The notes beneath the pieces were generated by a model, which was not told the origin of the DNA, did not search any database, and worked only from the letters and a program-made list of their open reading frames with translations. From Faucicola tetraodonis (lineage in GTDB: Bacteria; Pseudomonadota; Gammaproteobacteria; Pseudomonadales; Moraxellaceae): a stretch of 64,000 bases of DNA. Made by a program: the position numbers and the translations under genes. Below are positions 36,208-43,694 of the stretch, one piece after another (within the stretch, counting starts at the first letter, position 1; each line of letters begins with the position of its first letter). The stretch lies in the NCBI GenBank assembly GCA_032017425.1, contig DALZPW010000002.1, one strand, 5' to 3'.

Positions 36208-36918
36208 TCAAGCATCCGTCCAATCGCGAAGCAAAGCGGTCAATTCAGCGACGCTATGGATGATGTTATCTGCGCCCCAACTGCCCAAATCCGCTTGGTC
36301 TTCAGGGGGAATGTAGCCATAAGCTGCCAAAATCGTGTGCATATTCGCCGCATTGCCCGCTTGAATGTCACGAATATGGTCACCGACATACACACAATCT
36401 TCAGGCTGTAACTGACGCCCGAGTTGTTCATTCAAACGCGCTACTGCCAAATACATGGGCTCTGGGTCAGGTTTGGTGTGTTTGACATCATCAGGGCATA
36501 CCAGTACCGCACAGCGCTCAGTTAGCTCAAGTTTCTCTAACAAATTTTCCGCCAAATAACGCGGTTTATTGGTGACAATGCCCCATACAATGCCACGTGA
36601 TTCCAAGTGTGTTAACAGCGAATCAAGTCCATCAAACAAGCGGCTATCGACACAGATATCGGCCTCATAGGTGTCCAAAAACTCTTGCCGATAAGCCAGC
36701 AAAGTTGAGTCATCCTCAGTCACATTGGCAAGCTCGCCAAACATCAGCTTGACCATCGCTCTGGCGCCCGCAGAAACTTGCTCGCGAATGGCGGTATCAC
36801 TGGGCGCTGGGTGTTGGTGTTTGGCGCACATCACCTTAATAATCCGAATAAAATCAGGCGCTGTATCAATCAAGGTACCATCAAGGTCAAACAATACAGC
36901 TTGGCATTTTTCAGTCAT
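36208..36918 (-). CDS. gph: Phosphoglycolate phosphatase
   Basis: A HAD-superfamily phosphatase of 236 residues. LFDLDGTLIDTAPDF carries the nucleophile and acid/base Asp pair, IVTNKPRYLAENLLEKL is motif II/III territory, and YVGDHIRDIQAGNAANM is motif IV. It removes phosphate from 2-phosphoglycolate formed during repair of oxidised DNA ends. Placement directly after ubiG is a frequent arrangement in this order and supports Gph over other HAD phosphatases (in some relatives this neighbour is MupP, a MurNAc-6-phosphate phosphatase, which remains a credible alternative). Confidence 0.85.
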   Translation of the reverse strand: MTEKCQAVLFDLDGTLIDTAPDFIRIIKVMCAKHQHPAPSDTAIREQVSAGARAMVKLMFGELANVTEDDSTLLAYRQEFLDTYEADICVDSRLFDGLDSLLTHLESRGIVWGIVTNKPRYLAENLLEKLELTERCAVLVCPDDVKHTKPDPEPMYLAVARLNEQLGRQLQPEDCVYVGDHIRDIQAGNAANMHTILAAYGYIPPEDQADLGSWGADNIIHSVAELTALLRDWTDA

Positions 36919-36958
36919 TTTTTGCTCAAATCAACGATTAATATTTAAGTAAAGTCAA

Positions 36959-37693
36959 CTACTGAGGTTTGTAGACTGCCATCATGTAGTTAACGTCAAC
37001 ATTTTGTGCCAGCCAATAGTGCTTGATCAGGGGATTGTAATGTAAGCCAATTAAATCTTGACGCTTGCAGCCTGCACGCTGAGCAAAACGATCTAGCTCG
37101 GCTGGGGTGATGAATTTTTCATAATCATGTGTGCCGCGTGGCAGCAAGCGTAATAGGTATTCAGCGCCAATCACCGCAAACAGGTAGGATTTTGGGTTGC
37201 GATTGATGGTCGATAGTACCAATACGCCATTGGGTTTGAGCAGGGTAAAACAAGCATTGATAATAGACTGCGGGTCTGGCACGTGCTCGAGCATTTCCAT
37301 ACAAGTCACCACATCAAACTCACCAGCGTGCGCTTTGGCAAAATCTTCTACAGCAACACAAGCAAAATTAATCGCTTGGCTAGTTTGCTCGGCATGGATT
37401 TGTGCTGCCTTGATATTGGCTTCTCCCAAATCAATACCCGTCACCGTGGCGCCGCGCACTGCCATGCTATGTGACAAAATACCACCACCACAGCCGACAT
37501 CTAACACTTTTTTGCCTGTTAAACCTGATTGCTGGCGGGCGATGGTTTGCTGTTCAATCCAGTTTAAGCGTAGCGGATTGATTTGGTGCAAGGTGGCAAA
37601 CGCACCTGATTTGTCCCACCATTCATTGGCAAGGTCGGTAAATTTTTGTACTTCTTGTAAGTCGACGTTTTGCTTTAGATTCGGTTGTGTCAT
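36959..37693 (-). CDS. ubiG: Ubiquinone biosynthesis O-methyltransferase
   Basis: A SAM-dependent methyltransferase of 244 residues that carries out both O-methylations of ubiquinone synthesis. FTDLANEWWDKSGAFATLHQ and INPLRLNWIE are UbiG-specific N-terminal blocks. VLDVGCGGGILSHSMA is the SAM motif, and CMEMLEHVPDP and STINRNPKSYLFAVIGAEY follow as in the E. coli enzyme. It is the first gene of the minus-strand group with gph and the YciK-like reductase. Confidence 0.95.
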   Translation of the reverse strand: MTQPNLKQNVDLQEVQKFTDLANEWWDKSGAFATLHQINPLRLNWIEQQTIARQQSGLTGKKVLDVGCGGGILSHSMAVRGATVTGIDLGEANIKAAQIHAEQTSQAINFACVAVEDFAKAHAGEFDVVTCMEMLEHVPDPQSIINACFTLLKPNGVLVLSTINRNPKSYLFAVIGAEYLLRLLPRGTHDYEKFITPAELDRFAQRAGCKRQDLIGLHYNPLIKHYWLAQNVDVNYMMAVYKPQ

Positions 37694-38215
37694 GATGATA
37701 GTTCCGTTTGATTTTTACTTCGCTATTTTTTTAATTCGATACTTTTTACTTTAATAGCGTTACTTCAATAGCGTGTTATCGCGTTTTTTGAAATGCGGTT
37801 GCTTGCTAACCACAATTGCCATCAAAAATAGCCTTATTCTAACAGTTTTTAGCCCGTGCGCTGTAGAATTTATGTGGCAGGCTGATAGCGTAAAACTGTA
37901 GGATAAATTTGTGGGGTAAAATAGCTTATTACTGCATAATCCCATACCTGTCCAACTTTAAATATGACTGATAAATTAAACTTAAAAAATATTATTTTTA
38001 CTTTAGAAAATTTAACTAACATATTGCTTATGTTTTTCGCCAGTGTAGTTTTTTTTAGTTTACAAAGTATTACACTTAGGCACGTCCTCAATTTATGATA
38101 GTATAACGCGCAGGTATTTTCGTATTTTGAGCCCTACTAGCAAGCGATTTTCTATAAGATACTATAAGATATGAGCCGTGCTAGACCCTATGATTTGACT
38201 GTTAATGAGGCAACC
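37694..38215. other. AT-rich gap between divergent ubiG and dsbA
   Basis: A 522-bp stretch with no supportable gene. Near ubiG lies a 14-bp direct repeat: ACTTTAATAGCGT at 37748 and ACTTCAATAGCGT at 37762. Near dsbA, TATAAGAT occurs at 38153 and 38163, exactly ten bases apart, which could give two staggered -10 elements for dsbA. Confidence 0.5.
37748..37774. repeat. 14-bp direct repeat upstream of ubiG
   Basis: ACTTTAATAGCGT and ACTTCAATAGCGT, head to tail with a 14-bp period and one mismatch. Confidence 0.65.
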
Positions 38216-38839
38216 ATGAAAAAATTAGCAATGACCGCAATCGCCGCCGCTATCGGCTTAACCAGTTTATCCACCCAAGCTGCAGATTTTGTAGCGGGTC
38301 AAGACTATAAGGTGCTTGCAAACCCAGAAAAAATTGAAGGCAATAAAATCATTGTTCGCGAATTTTTTTGGTACGGTTGCCCTCACTGCTACAAATTAGA
38401 ACCTTACATGGCACAGTGGTCAAAAAAATTGCCAGCTGATGTGGTGTTTATGCAGACCCCAGCTGCGATGAACCCTGTGTGGGAACAAAACGCGCGCGGT
38501 TTTTATGCCGCACAGTTGTTAGGTTATCAAGGCAAAACCCACCAAGCGATGTTTGACGCGATTCAAAAAGACCGCCAAAAATTGTTTGACCAAGCCTCTA
38601 TCGGTCAATGGTACGCATCAAAAGGCGTGGATATCAATAAATTTAACAGCATGTACAATTCTTTTGCGGTGAATACCCGTATCGCGCGTTCAAAAGATGC
38701 GGCGCAGCGCTTCCAACTGTCAGGGGTGCCTGCGGTTGTCGTTGATGGCAAATACGTTGTGGAGGGTGAGGATGGTAAAGTGCCACAAGTAGTTAACTAT
38801 CTCATCAATAAAGCCCGTGCTGAGCGTGGTGGTAAATAA
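38216..38839 (+). CDS. dsbA: Thiol:disulfide interchange protein DsbA
   Basis: A periplasmic disulfide oxidase of 207 residues from ATG 38216 (GAGG upstream). A signal peptide (MKKLAMTAIAAAIGLTSLSTQAA) is followed by a thioredoxin fold with the active site FFWYGCPHCYKLEP near residue 54 and the conserved cis-Pro in QLSGVPAVVVDG. The CPHC dipeptide is the strongly oxidising DsbA type. It introduces disulfides into exported proteins and is reoxidised by DsbB. Upstream in-frame codons to 38171 are dismissed because the signal peptide begins at this ATG. A terminator follows. Confidence 0.94.
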   Translation: MKKLAMTAIAAAIGLTSLSTQAADFVAGQDYKVLANPEKIEGNKIIVREFFWYGCPHCYKLEPYMAQWSKKLPADVVFMQTPAAMNPVWEQNARGFYAAQLLGYQGKTHQAMFDAIQKDRQKLFDQASIGQWYASKGVDINKFNSMYNSFAVNTRIARSKDAAQRFQLSGVPAVVVDGKYVVEGEDGKVPQVVNYLINKARAERGGK

Positions 38840-38900
38840 TCCGACAGCCATTTGCTGAAGATTAATAGTTTTAGCCCAGATGGTTTTAGCTTAAATAGTA

Positions 38901-38940
38901 AAAAGCCGTTTCAATGAATTAACGTTGAAACGGCTTTTTT
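38901..38940. terminator. Bidirectional terminator between dsbA and the phosphohexomutase gene
   Basis: AAAAGCCGTTTCAA, a ten-base loop and TTGAAACGGCTTTT form a perfect 14-bp stem with A and T flanks, able to stop both convergent transcripts. Confidence 0.92.
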
Positions 38941-38957
38941 ATGGTAGTTAATAAAAC

Positions 38958-40412
38958 CTAGTGGTCGGCTGGCGTGCCGCCTTGTGCCACAATCCAATTT
39001 TCTAGCTGTTTGGTTTTTTCATCCAATAGCATTTTATCACCGCTTGCTTCGACATTGAGACGAATCAGTGGCTCAGTGTTGGAAGCGCGGACATTAAAGC
39101 GCCAGCGTGGAAAATTGACCGACAAGCCATCGAGTTTATCAAGGGTCGCCGTTTGGCTATCAAATTGTGGGTAGCTATCTTCAAGTTTTGCCAACACCGC
39201 AGGCGCAGTGATACCGTCTAATTTAAAGTTAATCTCACCTGAGATAGGAAAAGCGGCAATCATCTCATCAACCAGTTGCGACAGTTTTTTTGGCGCCTCT
39301 GTTTTACCTGATTTTGATAGCAGCTCAATCACCAATAACCAAGGAATCATGCCACTATCGCAGTAGTTAAAATCGCGAAAATAATGATGCGCAGACATCT
39401 CACCGCCATACACTGCGTTGTTTTCACGCATGACTTGTTTGATAAAAGAATGCCCTGACTTACTGATGGTCGCTTTGCCACCGGCCGCCGCGATGACGCT
39501 TTCGGTATTTAAGATATTGCGCGGGTCATAGACAATCGCCTCGGCAGGATTTTTATCCAAGAAAGCTTTGGCAAGCACCCCCACTACATAAGTGCCCTCC
39601 AAAAATCGGGCGTTTTCATCAAAGAAAAAACAGCGGTCAAAATCGCCATCAAACGCAATCGCTAAGTCCGCTTTCTCTGCCAACAGCGTGTCTGCCGTCA
39701 CTTTACGGTTGGCAATAATCATGGGGTTGGGAATACCATTGGGAAAACTGCCGTCAGGCGCATGATTGATTTTGATAAAATTAATAGGCGCGTTGGCAGC
39801 TTGTAGACGCTGCTCAAGCAAATCAATCGTTGGCGCAGCACTACCATTACCACAGTTAACAACCACTGTCAAAGGTCGTAACGCGTTGACGTCAATATAG
39901 CTTATCAGGTGGTCGATATAGGCGGTTTTGTCTTCTTTTAACTGATACTCGCCTTTACTGGCTGCCGCTTTGAACGCGCCTTTTTCTGCGATTTGTTGAA
40001 TGTCTGCCAAGCCGGTATCCGCGCTAATGGGTTTTGACTGTTCACGCACCAATTTTAGCCCGTTATAATTGATGGGGTTGTGACTGGCGGTTACTTCAAT
40101 ACCACCAATCGCGCCATAGTGGCTGGTGGCAAAATACACCTCTTCAGTGCCTGTCATGCCCAAATCAATCACATCGATGCCCGCATCTAATATGCCTTGA
40201 ATGGTGGCTTTTTTAAGGGCTTCACTACTGGGCCGAATGTCACAGCCAACCACAATCGCTGATTTTTGCTGATTTGATAGCGGTTCACTTAAAAATTGGG
40301 CGAAAGCACGTCCGATACGGTAGGCGATGTTCTCGTCAAGGTTGTTACCGAGTTCGCCGCGGATGTCATAGGCTTTAAAAGACGAAATTGTGATGGGAGA
40401 AAAATCATTCAT
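38958..40412 (-). CDS. manB: Phosphomannomutase/phosphoglucomutase
   Basis: An alpha-D-phosphohexomutase of 484 residues. The phosphoserine loop is TASHNPINYNGLKLV (about residue 103), the metal loop is FDGDFDRCFFF, the sugar-binding loop is YGGEMSAHHYFRDF and the C-terminal phosphate-binding loop is RASNTEPLIRLN. It interconverts mannose- or glucose-1- and 6-phosphates (AlgC/ManB type) and supplies precursors of surface polysaccharides. The next gene on the strand encodes a UDP-glucose dehydrogenase, so sugar-nucleotide supply is the common theme, but no glycosyltransferases are in the window. Confidence 0.92.
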   Translation of the reverse strand: MNDFSPITISSFKAYDIRGELGNNLDENIAYRIGRAFAQFLSEPLSNQQKSAIVVGCDIRPSSEALKKATIQGILDAGIDVIDLGMTGTEEVYFATSHYGAIGGIEVTASHNPINYNGLKLVREQSKPISADTGLADIQQIAEKGAFKAAASKGEYQLKEDKTAYIDHLISYIDVNALRPLTVVVNCGNGSAAPTIDLLEQRLQAANAPINFIKINHAPDGSFPNGIPNPMIIANRKVTADTLLAEKADLAIAFDGDFDRCFFFDENARFLEGTYVVGVLAKAFLDKNPAEAIVYDPRNILNTESVIAAAGGKATISKSGHSFIKQVMRENNAVYGGEMSAHHYFRDFNYCDSGMIPWLLVIELLSKSGKTEAPKKLSQLVDEMIAAFPISGEINFKLDGITAPAVLAKLEDSYPQFDSQTATLDKLDGLSVNFPRWRFNVRASNTEPLIRLNVEASGDKMLLDEKTKQLENWIVAQGGTPADH

Positions 40413-40495
40413 ATACGTGGCTCATGGGATTAAGAATTAAGAATGTCATTCAATTAACTGTTAATTATTCACAATCAGTTATTCACTGGCAATGA

Positions 40496-41707
40496 TCAGC
40501 TATCACCAAACACATCGCGGCTATACACTTTTGTCTTGACGTGCGCTAATTCGGGATGTAATCGGTTCGCGACAATCACATCGCTCGTTTCCAAAAAACT
40601 CGCTAAATCATTGACTACGGGACAATCCATAAACTGCGGTGACGACAGACTGGGCTCATAGATTTTTACATCAATGGCATGTTGTTTGAGCAGTTCAATA
40701 ATGTCCAAAATTGCAGAATCTCTAAAGTTATCGGCATCTTTTTTCATGCTCAAGCGGTACACACCCACGGTATTAGGCTGCTTGGCGATAATTTGACGGG
40801 CAACAAAGCGTTTGCGGGTATTGTTGGCATCCACCACCGCATGAATCACATTGGCAGGAATCCCTTCATAATTGGCTTTGAGCTGTTGAGTATCTTTGGG
40901 TAGACAATAGCCACCATAGCCAAATGATGGGTTGTTGTAATGCATGCCAATCCGCGGGTCTAAGCTCACACCGGTGATAATCGACTCACTATCAAGCCCC
41001 ATGCTTTCGGCAAAGCTATCTAACTCGTTAAAAAATGCAATACGTGTGGCAAGGTAGCTATTGGCAAATAGTTTGACCGCCTCCGCCTCGGTGGGCGGCA
41101 TAATTTGGCTTGGTGTTTGGCTTAGCGTGTCAGTTTGTTCGCTGGCAGTTTGGTATTGGACGATTAGTTGGTGGCAAACATCTTGCAGCGCTGGCACATG
41201 GTTTATATCACAGCCAACGATAATACGTGACGGATGCAGGTTGTCATATAACGCTTTGCCCTCCCGCAAAAACTCCGGCATAAACAAAATACGCGTATCA
41301 AATTTTGCCTGCATGTCAACGGTAAATCCAATCGGCACAGTCGATTTGATCACAATCGGCACTTGTACGTTGTGAGCGCGTACCGTTTGGATACTGGCTT
41401 CCACCGATGAGGTATCGAATTTGCCAGTGGCGACATCGTAGTTGGTCGGTGTGGCAATAATCACCAAATCTGCGGTTGAAAAATCCGCCTCACTTACCAA
41501 CTGCGCCGCTAAATTCAAGGACTGGGTTGCCAAGAACTGCGCAATCAACGCATCGTCAATCGGCGACGCTTGCTGTTGTAATTGGGCAATCTTTTGGGCG
41601 TCGATATCGACCAAGGTGACTTGGTTAGCAAGTTTAGGCTGGGCTAATAAGACAGCATTGGACAGACCGACATAGCCTGCCCCAATGACAAAAATAGTTG
41701 TAATCAT
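40496..41707 (-). CDS. ugd: UDP-glucose 6-dehydrogenase
   Basis: An NAD-dependent four-electron dehydrogenase of 403 residues that makes UDP-glucuronate. The N-terminal Rossmann motif is VIGAGYVGLSNAVLL. IKSTVPIGFT, FMPEFLREGKALYDNLHPSR and the catalytic-Cys loop SFGYGGYCLPKDTQQL are diagnostic. ATG 41707 is chosen because the Rossmann strand begins five residues later; a GTG at 41749 would add 14 unsupported residues. The mutase gene lies 83 bp downstream on the same strand. The product feeds capsule, exopolysaccharide or lipid A sugar modification. Confidence 0.93.
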   Translation of the reverse strand: MITTIFVIGAGYVGLSNAVLLAQPKLANQVTLVDIDAQKIAQLQQQASPIDDALIAQFLATQSLNLAAQLVSEADFSTADLVIIATPTNYDVATGKFDTSSVEASIQTVRAHNVQVPIVIKSTVPIGFTVDMQAKFDTRILFMPEFLREGKALYDNLHPSRIIVGCDINHVPALQDVCHQLIVQYQTASEQTDTLSQTPSQIMPPTEAEAVKLFANSYLATRIAFFNELDSFAESMGLDSESIITGVSLDPRIGMHYNNPSFGYGGYCLPKDTQQLKANYEGIPANVIHAVVDANNTRKRFVARQIIAKQPNTVGVYRLSMKKDADNFRDSAILDIIELLKQHAIDVKIYEPSLSSPQFMDCPVVNDLASFLETSDVIVANRLHPELAHVKTKVYSRDVFGDS

Positions 41708-42034
41708 GGGTGATGGAACCTTACGAATCGCAGCAAAAATTAGCGACACCGTCGCTTATTTTCAGCATTGATATTTCTTATATTTTTAAATTAGGTAAGT
41801 TTTTGCCAATATCACTATAGTTTGACAAAATGGCATAGCGATGACAACGATTATTTTGCAGCCTCTGTGTTTTAGGTATTTGTATTTAAAGCCTCTGTAT
41901 TTTAGGCATCTAGACTGTCAAGGCAAATACTTACCAATGGACTTAGATTGCCATGTCAAATGCGCTAAAATAGCTAGGTCAATTATATTGTGAATTTTTC
42001 ATCATTTACTATCAATCACCCTTTAGAGATAACG
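41708..42034. other. Gap between divergent ugd and mazG with a 30-bp tandem duplication
   Basis: A 327-bp AT-rich stretch without a gene. It contains the two-copy repeat listed separately, placed about 125-175 bp before mazG. Confidence 0.5.
41861..41909. repeat. 30-bp tandem duplication, GCCTCTGTRTTTTAGGYAT core
   Basis: GCCTCTGTGTTTTAGGTAT at 41861-41879 recurs as GCCTCTGTATTTTAGGCAT at 41891-41909 (17 of 19 matching), with a 30-bp period. Confidence 0.75.
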
Positions 42035-42859
42035 ATGCAACCAACTTCCAATTTTGCCGACCTCATTGCCTTAATGGCACGACTGCGCCAAGACTGCCCT
42101 TGGGATAAAAAACAAACCAACGACAGCCTCATTCCTTACGCCCTAGAAGAAACCTATGAGCTTGTCGAAGCCATACAATCGGGCGACATTGACGACATCA
42201 AGGGTGAGCTTGGCGATGTGCTGCTACAAGTGGTTTTTCACGCTTGTCTATATGAAGAACAGCAGCAGTTTGATATCAGTGAGGTGATTTTCACCTTACA
42301 ACAAAAACTCATTCGCCGTCACCCGCATGTATTTGACAAAGAAAATCTAAAAACCGATGAAGATGTCAAAAAACGCTGGGATGAAATCAAAGCCTTGGAA
42401 AATGCCGAAAAAGCCAAACAGGGTAAACTGGCAAACCATCGCCGCACCCTTGATGCGGTCAAGGCAGGCTCAGCGTTGATGCAAGCGCAACAACTACAAA
42501 AAACTGCCAATAAAGTCGGTTTTGATTGGGACGTGGTGTCGGGTGCGGTGGACAAATTGGATGAAGAAGTGGCAGAGCTCAAAGAAATCTTACCAATCGA
42601 TGGTCAAAAACCGACGCCTGAGCAAAAAGCGCTGCTAGAAAAAGAACTGGGGGATTGTTTTTTTGCCCTAGTCAATATTGCCCGCAAACTGGGCATTGAT
42701 AGCGAAAAAGCGACTTTGACCACCGTGCATAAATTTCGCTCTCGTTTTGGCTTTATTGAAGATGAGCTCGCTAAAATCGGTAAAACCCCTGAAACTGCTA
42801 GCTTAGAGGAAATGGATAACTTGTGGGATTTGGCAAAACAGCATGAAAAATTTGCATGA
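42035..42859 (+). CDS. mazG: Nucleoside triphosphate pyrophosphohydrolase MazG
   Basis: An all-alpha NTP pyrophosphatase of 274 residues from ATG 42035 (the upstream GTG at 41990 would add 15 residues outside the family). It has two tandem MazG domains. The first contains LRQDCPWDKKQTNDSL, EETYELVEAI and GELGDVLLQVVFHA (the ExxE and ExxD metal sites); the second contains KLDEEVAEL and EKELGDCFFALVNIARKLG. It hydrolyses canonical and aberrant NTPs and in E. coli modulates ppGpp and cell death. It is a single gene divergent from ugd. Confidence 0.94.
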   Translation: MQPTSNFADLIALMARLRQDCPWDKKQTNDSLIPYALEETYELVEAIQSGDIDDIKGELGDVLLQVVFHACLYEEQQQFDISEVIFTLQQKLIRRHPHVFDKENLKTDEDVKKRWDEIKALENAEKAKQGKLANHRRTLDAVKAGSALMQAQQLQKTANKVGFDWDVVSGAVDKLDEEVAELKEILPIDGQKPTPEQKALLEKELGDCFFALVNIARKLGIDSEKATLTTVHKFRSRFGFIEDELAKIGKTPETASLEEMDNLWDLAKQHEKFA

Positions 42860-43059
42860 GGGGTTTAAGCACGGGCTAGGTTTTAGGGTCTAGTATTATT
42901 GACAGCTAATACCCTGTTTACATGCCGTGTACATTTTTTTGCTAAAACAGCTTTTTAGCTAAGTTTGTACTAAGTTTGGCTTTTTTATTGCCCAAGATTG
43001 ATTGTTCCAAAAGTCTGGGCAAGGTATACTGAGTTAACAGGGATTTGACCGTTAAAGCA

Positions 43060-43458
43060 ATGATTTTTCGATTATTAGTTGGCTCAATTTTTGCCATTTT
43101 AGTTCTAGCCATTTTAGTTCTAAGTGTATGGGCAATGCCCGCACAGGCGCAAGTATGTACCCCAACCTTGACGCCCGAGCAGGCTTTTTTGGCCGTGACA
43201 AATTTGACGGGGACTAACGGTAATACCAAAAAATCCTCTGCAAATCTCCTTGCCAATTCACCCAAAGTGATTAATATCAATACCGCCAGTGAAGCACAGC
43301 TTACACAGCTTGATGGTATCGGCGCCAAAAAAGCCCAGCAAATTATTTTATACCGGCAAATGATAGCGCCGTTTGCCACAGCGGATGACCTAGCCAACGT
43401 CAAAGGTATCGGCAAAGCGACTGTCGATAAAAATCGCCACCGCATTACCACCCAATAG
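43060..43458 (+). CDS. comEA: ComEA-like helix-hairpin-helix protein
   Basis: A small exported DNA-binding protein of 132 residues. The N-terminal signal/anchor helix is hydrophobic (RLLVGSIFAILVLAILVLSV, then MPAQAQ as a possible cleavage site). A variable linker is followed by two helix-hairpin-helix motifs: INTASEAQLTQLDGIGAKKA and ADDLANVKGIGKATVDK. ComEA binds incoming DNA in the periplasm during natural transformation, a trait known in Moraxella. The start is uncertain: ATG 43060 lacks a Shine-Dalgarno sequence, whereas TTG 43045 has AGGG immediately upstream. Confidence 0.83.
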   Translation: MIFRLLVGSIFAILVLAILVLSVWAMPAQAQVCTPTLTPEQAFLAVTNLTGTNGNTKKSSANLLANSPKVININTASEAQLTQLDGIGAKKAQQIILYRQMIAPFATADDLANVKGIGKATVDKNRHRITTQ

Positions 43459-43694
43459 TGATAGCAAATCATGGGCAATCATCACCAGCCTATTCTTATT
43501 TTATACACTGTGTACTAGCAAGCAAACCGCCTCATCCTGTAGCGCTCACGTCCTACAAATAATCAATCAGTAGACAATATTTTTTGTTCACTGGATTTTT
43601 TGTAACCGTGAATTAATATCCCTAGTTAGGCAGAAATTTGGTACACTAACCGCTAATAAATTTCTGCCGTTTTCATGGATTTTGGTTACTATAC

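Noticed and set aside
38958..40496. Capsule or exopolysaccharide biosynthesis island around ugd and the phosphohexomutase
   Set aside because: Only these two precursor enzymes are present, with no glycosyltransferase, Wzx/Wzy or export genes nearby.
42942..43478. A 178-codon minus-strand frame opposite the ComEA-like gene
   Set aside because: The plus-strand frame encodes a signal peptide and two helix-hairpin-helix motifs; the minus frame has no recognisable feature.
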